From contig JBDWTN010000005.1 in assembly GCA_039984955.1 (NCBI GenBank), positions 124,001 through 188,000 on the forward strand: a DNA stretch of 64,000 nt, written 5' to 3'. A program made the position numbers and the translations under genes. Below, piece by piece: positions 26,775-37,000 of the stretch. Under the pieces are notes generated by a model. That model was not told where the DNA came from. It saw only the letters and a list, made by a program, of their open reading frames with translations, and searched no databases. Source of the stretch: Marinobacter alexandrii. Lineage in GTDB: Bacteria; Bacteroidota; Bacteroidia; Cytophagales; Cyclobacteriaceae. The first letter of the stretch is position 1. Each line of letters opens with the position of its first letter.

Positions 26775-29135
26775 ATGAAAATTATTAAGATAATCGGCGC
26801 TATTCTACTCCTTGCCGTCATTGGTATCGTATCATATGTTTTTTACATAAAATCAAGCCTCACTCCTTCTTACAGTGGAGAGAATTCCCTTGCTGGTTTA
26901 ACAAAAGATACGGAAGTATTTTTCACAGAATATGGTATTCCACATATCTATGCTCAAAATGAATCAGATGCTTATAGATCCCTTGGATACATTCATGCCA
27001 AAGAAAGGCTCTGGCAAATGGACTTACTAAGGCATGTAGGTAGTGGTCGACTATCCGAACTCTTTGGGTCTGATATGATAGAAACCGACAAGTTCCTCAG
27101 AACCATGGGATTGAGTCGATACTCAAAAGAATCTGCAGAAACCTATATTAAAAGAAACCATCAAAGCTTACCATTAGTAAAAGCCTATATAGAAGGTATC
27201 AATAACTACATCGGAAATAATCCAAAACCACTCGAATACATCATTCTAGGTTTGGACATAGATCCTTTCGAGATTCAAAATGTATTTGAAACGCTAACCT
27301 ACATGTCTTTCAGCTTCTCAAATGCTTACATCACTGATCCTGTTCTCACAGAACTATCCAGCAAACTAGACTCTAGCTACTTGAATGACCTGAACATTTA
27401 TCACTATGAAGGAGAATCCGTCCTTCGTTCACATGATGATCGCTACAGCAAGCACGCTAAAAACACCATAGCTATGCTTGAAAAATTTAATGTTCCGGAG
27501 TTTATAGGAAGTAATAGCTGGGTCCTATCAGGAAGTAAGACTAAAAGCGGAGAAGTCATTCTTTCCAATGATCCTCATATTGCCTTCTCCCAGCCATCAG
27601 TGTGGTACGAAGCGCACCTTATCTCTTCAGAGAACGAATATTATGGCTATCATATTCCAGGAGCGCCTTTTCCCCTACTCATGCATTCAGAAAGTCAGGC
27701 AATCGGAATTACCATGTTTGAAAATGATGATATGGATTTTTACGTTGAAGAAATTCATCCAGATGATTCAATGATGTATCGACACAAAGATCAATGGAAA
27801 GAAATCAACACATATGAAGAAGTCATCAAAGTAAAAGACGAAGAGCCAATTACTTTTTCCATTCGGTCTACAACACATGGACCAGTTGTCTCAGATATCA
27901 TAAAAGAAGATCCATTGGATGATTTAGTGACTATGTATTGGGTAACCTCTAACCACTCAAACTATATGGTCGAAGCTACCTATGGACTAGTAACTGCTCG
28001 TAGCATTGATCAAGTAGAAGATGCCTCATCTATTATTCATGGTCCTGGATTGAACATTATGTATGGAGACTCAAGTGGAAATGTAGCTTGGTGGGCAGTA
28101 GGTAAACTAATAAAACGACGAGATGAACAAACAAGTAAGACCTTTTATGACGGGTCTTCTGGTTTGGATGACCCGGATAGCGCGTATTCTTTTACCGAAA
28201 ACCCTCATGCCATTAATCCTACATGGGGATATGTTCATAGTGCGAATAATCAACCAGACTCAGTTAATGGCATTGCCTATTCCGGCTATTATTTACCAGA
28301 TGATCGAGGAGAGCGAATTAAAGAAATCCTTGATCAGTCTTCAGAGATTGATGTCAAAGAAATTCAAGGGATGCTTTTGGATGATAAATCCATGATGCAA
28401 GAAGCTATTAAAGGAATACTGCTTCAAGCCATTAAGGATACAGAAAGAGGTGATTTACTAAGAGAACTTTTGAAGTGGAGATTCACCTTTCACAAAGATG
28501 ATTTTAGACCGCTAATCTTTCAAAGATGGGTCAATGAAATACTAAAAGCAGCTAAGAAAGATGAGATTGGGGAAGAACTATGGCCTATGTATAAGAAAAC
28601 GCATACCTACAAAGTATCAGCTGAGCTTCTGATAAAAAATAATTCATCAAAATGGTGGGATGATGTGAGTACAGAGCAGATTGAAAGCAGAACTGAAATC
28701 ATACAAGTAGCTTTTGAACAAACCATTAAAGATTTATCCAGCTTTTGGGGGCAAGATTTTACTCAATGGAAATGGGGAGATGCTCACAAACTGAAACATA
28801 AACATGCAACAGGAGATGTATTATCTTTTTTAAATGTGGGTGACTTTTCAATTTCTGGGGCAAATGAAGTGCTTAACAATCTAGGTTACACCTATGATGA
28901 AGGCTCAGAGCAAACAATCCTTTTCGGCCCTTCAACTCGGAGGATTGTAGATTTCTCAAATATTAGAAACAATAGCTGGAGCATTCTGCCTACGGGCCAA
29001 TCGGGCAATTATTTTAGCCCATATTATGCAGACCAGGCTAAGATGTATGCAAATGGTCAGTTTAGAAAAATGATTATGAATCATAGTCTAATAAAGAATT
29101 CTTCAGATAAAATCGTACTCAAACCAAAAGACTGA
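26775..29135 (+). CDS. Penicillin acylase family (S45) hydrolase
   Basis: 786-residue N-terminal nucleophile hydrolase that is made as a precursor and autocleaved. One membrane helix or uncleaved signal (about residues 1-25) places it in the periplasm or on the membrane. The nucleophile Ser246 lies in GSNSW at the cleavage site, followed by the Asn-rich oxyanion region (SNDPHI). The alpha chain before it starts TEYGIPHIYAQNE, with the GYIHAKERLWQMDLLR signature. Substrate could be an acyl-homoserine lactone or an N-acyl amide; not determinable. The start is moved from 26742 to 26775 because the earlier codon lies in the terminator. Confidence 0.94.
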   Translation: MKIIKIIGAILLLAVIGIVSYVFYIKSSLTPSYSGENSLAGLTKDTEVFFTEYGIPHIYAQNESDAYRSLGYIHAKERLWQMDLLRHVGSGRLSELFGSDMIETDKFLRTMGLSRYSKESAETYIKRNHQSLPLVKAYIEGINNYIGNNPKPLEYIILGLDIDPFEIQNVFETLTYMSFSFSNAYITDPVLTELSSKLDSSYLNDLNIYHYEGESVLRSHDDRYSKHAKNTIAMLEKFNVPEFIGSNSWVLSGSKTKSGEVILSNDPHIAFSQPSVWYEAHLISSENEYYGYHIPGAPFPLLMHSESQAIGITMFENDDMDFYVEEIHPDDSMMYRHKDQWKEINTYEEVIKVKDEEPITFSIRSTTHGPVVSDIIKEDPLDDLVTMYWVTSNHSNYMVEATYGLVTARSIDQVEDASSIIHGPGLNIMYGDSSGNVAWWAVGKLIKRRDEQTSKTFYDGSSGLDDPDSAYSFTENPHAINPTWGYVHSANNQPDSVNGIAYSGYYLPDDRGERIKEILDQSSEIDVKEIQGMLLDDKSMMQEAIKGILLQAIKDTERGDLLRELLKWRFTFHKDDFRPLIFQRWVNEILKAAKKDEIGEELWPMYKKTHTYKVSAELLIKNNSSKWWDDVSTEQIESRTEIIQVAFEQTIKDLSSFWGQDFTQWKWGDAHKLKHKHATGDVLSFLNVGDFSISGANEVLNNLGYTYDEGSEQTILFGPSTRRIVDFSNIRNNSWSILPTGQSGNYFSPYYADQAKMYANGQFRKMIMNHSLIKNSSDKIVLKPKD

Positions 29136-29157
29136 ACCACATGCAGGTTTAGGGCGT

Positions 29158-29165
29158 TACATTTG
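29158..29165 (+). promoter_or_regulatory. Putative -7 element
   Basis: TACATTTG matches TAnnTTTG, 27 nt upstream of the SPFH gene. No matching -33 TTG at the usual spacing. Confidence 0.4.
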
Positions 29166-29192
29166 TGTTTTAACCAATCCTAAAAAGAAGAT

Positions 29193-30017
29193 ATGGATAA
29201 TAGAAGATACCTCCCGTTTGTGATTATCGGGATCATTGCTTTCATTGTATTAATTTCAGCGTTTAATCGTATTTTTTATAGAATAGAAGCGTCAGAAAGA
29301 GCCGTACTATTCAAAGCTTTGAGTGGAACACTTGAAAAAGAAAATATCATTGGTCCTGGTTGGCACATGAAAGCACCTTGGAATGATATTTATAAGTATG
29401 AAGTTTCTGAAAGTAAGATTGAAGAGACAATGGACGTATTGGACAAGAATGGCTTGAGTATTAGTGTGGATATTACCATCCGATTCCATCCTAAGTATGA
29501 TGCCATAGGTACTATTCAGGAGAATTTCAGAGGAGACTATATTCAACGTCTGGTTATACCAGAGGCAAGATCTACCGTGCGTCAAGTGATGGGTCGTTAC
29601 ACCGCAGAGGAAATTTATTCAACCAAAAGACCAGAAGTAGAGGCATCCATAAAAGAAGAAACTCGGGTCGTATTGGGAGCTGCTGGAAATGAAGTTGAGA
29701 TGAAAAGCTTGCTTATCAGATCAATTAAACTTCCTGAGCAAATCAAAACTGCTATTGAAAATAAATTGAAACAAGAACAAGAGGCACTTGCCTACCAATT
29801 CAGGTTAGATAAAGAAAAAAGTGAAGCCGAAAGAAAACGAATCGCGGCTGAAGGTGAGGCTACAGCAAATAAAATTATAAACAGTAGCTTGACTCCTGAG
29901 TTATTAAGAATGAGAGGAATTGAAGCAACAATGGAAATTGCTAATTCCCCTAATTCAAAAGTTATTGTAATTGGTGGCGGAGATGATGGACTTCCTTTGA
30001 TTTTGAATGGTAACTAA
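29193..30017 (+). CDS. SPFH/prohibitin family protein
   Basis: 274-residue membrane-anchored protein: one N-terminal helix (about 5-27), then an SPFH/band-7 domain (about 30-195, with ERAVLFKALSGTLEKENIIGPGWHMKAPW) and a Glu/Lys/Ala-rich coiled coil (ALAYQFRLDKEKSEAERKRI) typical of prohibitins. These form membrane-bound oligomeric scaffolds that affect proteases such as FtsH. Located upstream of gltA by 70 nt; shared transcription is possible but not shown. Confidence 0.92.
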   Translation: MDNRRYLPFVIIGIIAFIVLISAFNRIFYRIEASERAVLFKALSGTLEKENIIGPGWHMKAPWNDIYKYEVSESKIEETMDVLDKNGLSISVDITIRFHPKYDAIGTIQENFRGDYIQRLVIPEARSTVRQVMGRYTAEEIYSTKRPEVEASIKEETRVVLGAAGNEVEMKSLLIRSIKLPEQIKTAIENKLKQEQEALAYQFRLDKEKSEAERKRIAAEGEATANKIINSSLTPELLRMRGIEATMEIANSPNSKVIVIGGGDDGLPLILNGN

Positions 30018-30087
30018 ACCTTCAAAATCTGGATTTAAATCGTTATTTTCGTGGAAATTTTAAAATCAGCAAACAAGAATTAAAAGC

Positions 30088-31374
30088 ATGTCAAAAACGG
30101 CCCAAATTATCATTGATGGACAGACTTATGAGCTTCCTGTAACTGAAGGTACGGAACAGGAAAAAGCGATTGATATCAGCGCTTTCAGAGGTCAATCTGG
30201 TGTAATTACTTTAGATAGAGGTTTTAAGAATACTGGTTCTTGTGAAAGTGCCATTACATTCCTTGATGGAGAGAAAGGAATCTTAAGATATCGTGGGTAT
30301 CCAATAGAGCAGTTGGCCGATAACTCTACATTCCTCGAAGTTGCCTATTTGTTGATTTATGGTGACCTACCTTCCAAAGCGACATTAGATAATTTTGCTG
30401 GTGATATTACACATCACACTTTGGTTAATGAGGATATTAAAAAGATCTTGGATGGCTTCCCCTCTGCTGCCCATCCAATGGGAGTACTTTCCTCATTGAT
30501 CACTGCACAAACTGCTTTTTATCCGAATAGCCTCGATCCGAATAGATCAAAAGAAGAGACAGAGTTAGGAATCATTCGACTACTTGCCAAAATGCCAACG
30601 TTTGCTGCTTGGGCATATAAGAAAAAAGTAGGTCATCCTGTAATCTATCCTAATAACAAAAAGGATTATTGTGGAAACTTCCTCAATATGATGTTTGCTC
30701 TACCTGCTGATGATTATGAAGTAGATCCAGTTGTTGCTAAAGCACTTGACAAACTGCTAATTCTTCATGCTGATCACGAGCAAAACTGCTCAGCTTCTAC
30801 TGTAAGAATTGTGGGCTCCAGTCAAGCAAGCCTTTGGGCTTCAATTTCTGCCGGTATCAATGCACTTTGGGGGCCACTGCATGGTGGTGCCAATCAGGCC
30901 GTCATAGAAATGCTGGAAAACATCAAAGCTGATGGCGGAGACACTAAAAAATGGATGGCTAAGGCAAAAGATAAGGATGATCCTTTCAGGTTGATGGGAT
31001 TTGGTCACAGAGTATACAAGAACTTTGATCCAAGAGCTAAGATTATTAAAAAAGCCGCGGACGATGTATTAGAAAAACTTGGAGTTGTAGATCCAATATT
31101 AGACATAGCAAAAGGTCTTGAGGAAGAAGCACTACGAGATGACTATTTCGTTGAAAGAAAGCTATATCCAAATGTGGACTTCTACTCAGGTATTATTTAC
31201 CGGGCTTTAGGTATTCCTACCGATATGTTTACTGTAATGTTTGCACTAGGAAGGCTTCCAGGATGGATTGCTCAGTGGAAAGAGATGCGTGAGATGGCAG
31301 AGCCTATCGGTCGTCCTAGACAAGTCTACATTGGAAAAAACGAGAGAGATTACACAGATCTAAAAAACAGATAA
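30088..31374 (+). CDS. gltA: Citrate synthase
   Basis: 428-residue type II (hexameric) citrate synthase, first step of the TCA cycle: acetyl-CoA + oxaloacetate to citrate. Catalytic-region motifs are intact: LHADHEQNCSAST, GPLHGGANQAVIEML (catalytic His in HGG), GFGHRVYKNFDPRA and the C-terminal RPRQVYIG. Length is normal for the Gram-negative enzyme. Followed by a strong terminator. Confidence 0.98.
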   Translation: MSKTAQIIIDGQTYELPVTEGTEQEKAIDISAFRGQSGVITLDRGFKNTGSCESAITFLDGEKGILRYRGYPIEQLADNSTFLEVAYLLIYGDLPSKATLDNFAGDITHHTLVNEDIKKILDGFPSAAHPMGVLSSLITAQTAFYPNSLDPNRSKEETELGIIRLLAKMPTFAAWAYKKKVGHPVIYPNNKKDYCGNFLNMMFALPADDYEVDPVVAKALDKLLILHADHEQNCSASTVRIVGSSQASLWASISAGINALWGPLHGGANQAVIEMLENIKADGGDTKKWMAKAKDKDDPFRLMGFGHRVYKNFDPRAKIIKKAADDVLEKLGVVDPILDIAKGLEEEALRDDYFVERKLYPNVDFYSGIIYRALGIPTDMFTVMFALGRLPGWIAQWKEMREMAEPIGRPRQVYIGKNERDYTDLKNR

Positions 31375-31390
31375 GAAACCTCGATATATA

Positions 31391-31422
31391 AAAAAGCCAT
31401 AATTCATTTATGGCTTTTTTTA
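31391..31422 (+). terminator. Rho-independent terminator
   Basis: Stem AAAAAGCCATAA / TTATGGCTTTTT (12 bp), 5-nt loop and a T run, after gltA. It also has the A run needed to act on the opposite strand for the PAS gene. Confidence 0.9.
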
Positions 31423-31456
31423 TGCTTAAGAAATAGTGGATTAACAAGAATAGTGA

Positions 31457-31846
31457 TTAATAAAATCGTTCCGTATAAAAACCTATTAATCCAACTACCT
31501 TACCGTGCTCTCCCTTTAGAGGAAACTTACAAGTCTCAATCCATCTTTTTTTCATACTAGAATCGGTCTGTTCCTCTACTATTCCAATTTTAAAAATATC
31601 GTTGGAGATAACCTCTATATCAGCCAGACGAAAAGAAGCGGCTTCCTCTTTTGTCCATGAAAGATCATAATCTGTCTTCCCAATCAATTGTGTCAAAGAC
31701 TCAACTCCACAATCTCTTAAAAAAGAATTATTGCAATTAAAAAATCTTGAGTTGACATCTTTACAAAAAACACTTAGGTCTTTCTCTTTCAATAAATATT
31801 CAAGGATCATTTGAGAATTAACGTCGAGATTTTCTGGATCAAACAT
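31457..31846 (-). CDS. Stand-alone PAS-domain protein
   Basis: 129 residues forming a single PAS-like domain (about 15-125), with the pattern FFNCNNSFLRDCG, LIGKTDYDL and a closing GLIGFYTERFY. No kinase, cyclase or DNA-binding output domain, so it would act through a partner. No ligand-binding residue can be named from sequence. Confidence 0.85.
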   Translation of the reverse strand: MFDPENLDVNSQMILEYLLKEKDLSVFCKDVNSRFFNCNNSFLRDCGVESLTQLIGKTDYDLSWTKEEAASFRLADIEVISNDIFKIGIVEEQTDSSMKKRWIETCKFPLKGEHGKVVGLIGFYTERFY

Positions 31847-31922
31847 GCTACTTGTCGTGATTAGGTAATAACAATTTAATCAAGAGATTAGGAAAAATAA
31901 ATTTACTCTTAACGCTACAGTA

Positions 31923-32405
31923 TTAATCAGAAGGAGCCATTGGGAACCTTTCTTCCTTCACACCGCTAACATGACTATTCAGAGCTTTCCACTGTTTATC
32001 TATTTTAACAAATGATGTACTAGATGTATAGGTTGTAATATATGCCTCATCCCCCTCTAAACCCTTCATTGTTCCTTTAGCAAGTACTACAGCAGAACCA
32101 ATCTCAACGATATCTACCTCAAGAATTTGAAATTCTAATGAGTTGTATGAAGGCCCATACTTTCCAACATAGCTCAATTCATCTTGCTTTGTATAGCGAT
32201 CTCCATTATCATCGATCAGCTGAAAATGCTCATGAAGTAGTTTGTCAAGCAAAACCGTATCTTGTTCCAAATATGCTTTGACCCATTGAGTCTTTTGTAT
32301 GTCAGTCAATACTTCTAAATCATTCGCATCAACAATATTTTGCTTGACTCCTGAGGTACAACCCCATGCAAATAAGAAAAGTGTGATAATCGGTAAGTGT
32401 TTCAT
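31923..32405 (-). CDS. DUF4440/SnoaL-like lipoprotein
   Basis: 160-residue lipoprotein (lipobox WGCTSG) with a nuclear-transport-factor-2-like fold: KAYLEQDTVLLDKLLHEHFQLIDDNGDRYTKQDEL followed by beta strands. This is a small alpha+beta barrel common in DUF4440 proteins; some are enzymes, many are binding proteins. The ATG at 32405 places the signal peptide at the N-terminus; an upstream in-frame start at 32429 would add eight residues. Confidence 0.85.
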   Translation of the reverse strand: MKHLPIITLFLFAWGCTSGVKQNIVDANDLEVLTDIQKTQWVKAYLEQDTVLLDKLLHEHFQLIDDNGDRYTKQDELSYVGKYGPSYNSLEFQILEVDIVEIGSAVVLAKGTMKGLEGDEAYITTYTSSTSFVKIDKQWKALNSHVSGVKEERFPMAPSD

Positions 32406-32474
32406 TCCACTAAAATTAGCATTAAACAAGTTTTAAAAAAGGAATTTTTGTAATCTATTCTGGTAAATTGATTA

Positions 32475-32873
32475 ATGTTGAGAATGTCATTAGAAGAATT
32501 GAAGGAAAAGGCAATTAAAGCTTCTGCAAATGCCTATGCACCCTACAGCAAATTCAAAGTTGGTTGTGTGCTAATTACCTCTACTGGAAATATTTACACC
32601 GGTTGTAATGTGGAAAACGCTTCATATGGACTAACTACCTGCGCGGAACGAAATGCAATATCTAACGCGATAAATGCAGAAGGAACGATTGAGATTGACA
32701 AGATCATAGTATTTACTCCCACACCTACCCCAACTCCACCATGTGGAGCTTGCCGACAAGTAATTAACGAGTTTGGAAATCCGGAAATAAGGAGCTATTG
32801 TGAAGGTGGCGATTTCAGTATTTATCAATCTGATGATTTACTCCCCCATGCCTTTAAGCTAAAAGAAAGCTAA
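32475..32873 (+). CDS. cdd: Cytidine deaminase
   Basis: 132-residue tetrameric-type cytidine deaminase; converts cytidine/deoxycytidine to uridine forms. The zinc site is complete: TCAERNAISNA (Cys, catalytic Glu) and PPCGACRQ (two Cys). The substrate-binding NVENASYG motif is present. An internal ATG at 32484 is an alternative start. Its last 4 nt overlap the convergent gene. Confidence 0.96.
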   Translation: MLRMSLEELKEKAIKASANAYAPYSKFKVGCVLITSTGNIYTGCNVENASYGLTTCAERNAISNAINAEGTIEIDKIIVFTPTPTPTPPCGACRQVINEFGNPEIRSYCEGGDFSIYQSDDLLPHAFKLKES

Positions 32874-33373
32874 TATTTTCTGGTAAGTATTTCGCTGTAG
32901 ATTACTGCTTTTTTAGCTTCGGACGAATTAAGTCCATCTCGAATTTCATCAGCAATTGACCACTCCTCTTCCTCTCCATCTTTTGAACCTTTAAAAAGAC
33001 TAGAAGTAGCAAAATGCTCGTCTCTTTCAAAAGTTAAGTCAGCTCCTTCTGCCATTTTAATCGAATCCTCGTAGACCTTTCTACTTTCAGCATCAGCAAA
33101 AGATCTTCTTTCTCCTTCTAAGCTAATACTTTCCGCTTCTTGAGTATCCTCTATAACAACAGGCTCTTGTTTTATGATTAGATCCTCTTCATCTTCAACA
33201 GAACGACCTTCAGTTATTTCTTTTAATAAATCTTCAAATGATTTTGGCTGAGTTGATGGAGGATTTTTTTCAGAACCAGGCCTTGAGTTAGGTTGATCCT
33301 TTTTCTTCTTTTTACGAGTGAAGAAGTAAATAACAGCTGCTATGATATACCACCAGAAATTAAAATCATCCAT
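32870..33373 (-). CDS. Unknown membrane-anchored acidic protein
   Basis: 167 residues: an N-terminal membrane helix (about 4-18, FWWYIIAAVIYFF) followed by KKKKK and a Pro/Glu-rich disordered segment, then a Glu/Asp-rich region with a helical end. No family recognised. The anchor with a positive patch behind it suggests the C-terminal part stays in the cytoplasm. Confidence 0.75.
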   Translation of the reverse strand: MDDFNFWWYIIAAVIYFFTRKKKKKDQPNSRPGSEKNPPSTQPKSFEDLLKEITEGRSVEDEEDLIIKQEPVVIEDTQEAESISLEGERRSFADAESRKVYEDSIKMAEGADLTFERDEHFATSSLFKGSKDGEEEEWSIADEIRDGLNSSEAKKAVIYSEILTRKY

Positions 33374-33413
33374 ATAGCTAAGTTAGAAAGAAGAAAGGAT
33401 AAAAGTGCCTAAA

Positions 33414-33782
33414 CTAATCGTTGATAGTCGACTTCAGCGTAGTAATGATGTTCTCCTTATCAAAAGGCTTACTGAAATAACCCACAATAAGGTTCTGATC
33501 TATTGCATCCACTACTTCTTGAGCCCCACCATACCCTGTCAATAAAAAGCAGGGTAGATTCTCACGTGTTTCTTTCACCTTGGTAATAAATTGAATACCA
33601 TCCATTTCAGGCATTCTCACGTCACTTACCACAGCTGCAATTTCATCATGTCCTTTAATAAGGTCTAATGCTTCTGTACCTGAAGTAGCATTAAGAATTT
33701 CAAATTCGTTCTTAAATGTAAATTCAAATAAAGTGATATTGAACTGATCATCATCTACGTACAGAATGGTTGGCTTTGTCAT
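33414..33782 (-). CDS. Single-domain response regulator (CheY-like)
   Basis: 122-residue receiver domain only. The acidic pocket (D10-D12), phospho-acceptor Asp54 (VVSDVRMPEMDG), Thr82 and Lys105 (YFSKPF) are all present, so it should be phosphorylatable. No output domain; partner kinase unknown. Sequence style matches the many single receivers in Bacteroidota two-component networks. Confidence 0.93.
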   Translation of the reverse strand: MTKPTILYVDDDQFNITLFEFTFKNEFEILNATSGTEALDLIKGHDEIAAVVSDVRMPEMDGIQFITKVKETRENLPCFLLTGYGGAQEVVDAIDQNLIVGYFSKPFDKENIITTLKSTIND

Positions 33783-33879
33783 ATTGGTTTACTTGCTGCT
33801 GCCTAAGTCAAATAAAAATAAGTGACTTTTATCAAAATGTTATGTTATTCTACGAATAGCAATAAGCTATTTTACAATA

Positions 33880-34035
33880 ATGCAACGAACATTTGAAATA
33901 CTCCTCTATCATTCGATAAATCTTTCAAATAATTACATGAATTTTTCATCTATTCATCAAATGCTAGGCACTGGGGAAAAATGGTGGATAAATAGGGTAA
34001 ACAAATTACCTGATGAATTAACGAGTTGGGCCTGA
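33880..34035 (+). CDS. Possible small protein (51 residues)
   Basis: An ATG-started frame of 51 codons (MQRTFEILLYHSINLSNN...EKWWINRVNKLPDELTSWA) in the 300-nt stretch before smc. The composition looks protein-like with three Trp, but there is no clear promoter or ribosome-binding site, and an open frame this short is not rare in AT-rich DNA. Otherwise, the 33783-34082 stretch holds only the candidate smc promoter. Confidence 0.3.
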   Translation: MQRTFEILLYHSINLSNNYMNFSSIHQMLGTGEKWWINRVNKLPDELTSWA

Positions 34036-34041
34036 ATCTTA

Positions 34042-34049
34042 TATTTTTG
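34042..34049 (+). promoter_or_regulatory. Putative -7 element of smc
   Basis: TATTTTTG matches TAnnTTTG, 33 nt upstream of the smc ATG at 34083. No good -33 TTG at the standard spacing. Confidence 0.4.
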
Positions 34050-34082
34050 TCGGCTTCACCATTATTTATCGATTTCTCTTGC

Positions 34083-37000
34083 ATGCAGTTAACGAAGTTA
34101 GAAATAAAGGGTTTTAAGAGTTTTGCTGACCGTGTTGTTATCAATTTTGATGAAGGCATAACAGGCATTGTTGGCCCCAATGGGTGCGGAAAATCAAATG
34201 TAGTTGATTCAATCAGATGGGTACTTGGTGAGCAAAGATCAAGAGTGCTGAGATCTGACAAAATGGAGAATGTAATTTTCAATGGAACCAAAGCAAGAAA
34301 AGCAACCCAGCTAGCCGAAGTTTCACTGACATTTGACAATACTAAGAATCTGATTCCGACAGAGTATTCGCAGATAACAATTACCAGAAGGTATTACCGC
34401 TCCGGTGAAAGTGAATATTTATTGAATGGTGTTACATGTAGACTTAAGGATATAACCAATCTCTTTTTAGATACAGGAATTGCAACAAATAGCTATGCTA
34501 TCATCGAACTAAAAATGGTTGATGATATTCTAAATGATAAGGATAACTCAAGAAGATCACTTTTTGAAGAAGCAGCTGGAATATCAAAATTCAAAGTTCG
34601 AAAAAAAGAAACGCTTAAAAAGTTAGGCGATACAGATGCTGATCTCGAAAGAGTTGAGGATTTACTATTTGAAATAGAAAAAAATCTTAAGTCGTTAGAA
34701 CGTCAAGCCGGTCAAGCTAAGAGATACTACGAGCTTAAAGATGAATACAAGAACTCAAGTATAGCCTTAGCAAAGAAGGCGATGAATAACCAGCAAGAGA
34801 ACTTTGATACTATTCAACAACAGATTCAGGAGGAAAACGATAAAAGAACGTCACTAAACACCCTAGTCAGTGAAAAAGAAGCGGCAATTGAGAAGGCTAA
34901 ATCAGAGCTAATTAATAAAGAGAAACTTCTCTCCTCACGTCAAAAAACGTTAAATGAGCATGTAAGTAGTATTAGACAGTACGAGTCTGATAAAAAGATT
35001 AAAAATGAACGCCAGAAGTTTTTAAACGATAAAATAGAGACTTTAAAAGAACAAATAAGCCATGATAAACAGAGTAGCGAAAGAGCAGCTGTTTCTTTAG
35101 AAGGGTTGAGGTCAGAAGCAAAAGATGCTGAAAAAGAAGTAACGGAGCTTCTTTCCAAAGTAGAGAAATTTAAAGCAGACTATGAGTCTCAAAAAGAACT
35201 TACAACAGAGGCTCAAGAAAAACTTAGCTCGCTTAATCAATATTTCTCAGAAAAGAAGGATAATCAATTCCAGATAAATAAGGACATTGAAATTAAGGAT
35301 ATTCAGCTTCGATCTATGATGAGTGAGCTGAGTAAAACAAGTGAAGATTCTAGTGAGAAGAGTGCCAATCTTGAGGAATTCAAAAATCGACTTGCAGAAA
35401 TTGAACAAGAAAGAGGTGGAAAACAGGAAAATTATGATCAACTAAAAAGCGCTGAAGAAAGTCTCAAAGATCAAATTGAAAGTGTTGAAGAAACGATAAG
35501 TAAAAAAAGAGAAGAGTTAACAAAAATTAATCGTACCCTGGATGCTAAACAAAATGAGTTTAGCCTTACCAAATCCCTGGTAGATAATTTAGAAGGATTT
35601 CCTGAAGCGATTAAATTCTTGAAAAAGAATTCTCAGTGGAAGGATGCCCCACTCCTCTCTGACATTATAAGTTGTCCTGAGGAATATCGTGTTTCAATAG
35701 AAAATTTCTTGGAGCCCTATATGAATTATTACATCGTGGATTCAAAAGATGATGCGCTCAATGCAGTGAATCTTTTAAGTGAATCTACTCGAGGAAAGGC
35801 TCATTTTTTCATTCTAAGCTACCTTGATAATTACAGTTCTGAAAGCATTGACGTTCCCAAAGGAAGCCTACCTGCATTGGACGTTATTGAATTCGATGAA
35901 AAATATGAAAGCCTTATAAAACATTTACTTTGGAATGTTTTCATCACCACAAACCCCTCTGCTCCCGAAAGTGAAAAAGTTATCCTTCTAGATAAAGAGG
36001 GCAAGATCACTTTCAGACGTTATAGCATATCAGGCGGTTCTATTGGCCTTTTTGAAGGTAAACGAATTGGTAGAGCTAAGAACCTTGAAAAGCTTGAGAC
36101 AGAAATAAAAGACTTAAAAAAGCAACAATCAGCTACTGAACAAGCATCCAATAGATTTAAATCTCAATTGGAGGAATTAAAGTTGTCTTCCAAAACTTCT
36201 ATCCTTGAAGAGGTGAAAGACGAGCTCTCAAGAATTAAAGAAATTGAAGTATCTGTAAAAACTAAACAAGAGCAGTTTATAGAACTCCTTACTTCTAACA
36301 AGAATCGCAGAGAAGATATCCAGCAACAAATAATCGAACTGGAAAAAGCGCTGGAAATCTTAAGACCAAAAGCTGAGAAAGAACAAAGTGATCTGTCCGA
36401 CCTGGAAAATAGTTTGGAGGCAAAGAAAGAAGAAGCAATCTCGCTTCAAGAAGCGCTTGATGTAAAGTCGGTAGTCTATAATGAAGAAAACGTAGTTTTT
36501 CACCAGAGACAAAATAAACTTCACAGCATTCTACAGGAAATTTCTTTTAAAGAAGAGTCGTATGAAGCGTCTCTGGGTAGAATAGAAAAAAACAAAGAAG
36601 AACTTGATTCAGCAGGTTCAAACCTCAATGAACTAGTCAAGAAAAGTACGGCCAGCGACGATGAACTCATCGCTATGTATGAAGAAAAGAAATCGCTGGA
36701 AGGTGGAGTAAATGAGGCTGAAAAAGAATACTATGAAGCCAGAGGCTTGATCGATGAAGAAGAGAAAAATCTACGCGAAACTCAGCGTAAGCGTGAAGGA
36801 ATAGATCACGCTTTAATGGAATGGCAGAATAAGCTAAATGATGCGAAGATTGGCTTAAATTCAGTAAAGGACAGGCTTTCAGTAGAATTCAATATTAGCT
36901 TGGAAGATGTTAAAGAAGAAAATATTGAAGACTACAAAAAGTTTACCGAAGAAGAGCTAAAGACGAAGGTAGAGAAACTGAGAAATAGACTTGATAATAT

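Noticed and set aside
33950-34339. Minus-strand frame of 129 residues across the smc start
   Set aside because: Antisense to smc and its candidate promoter; no family match.
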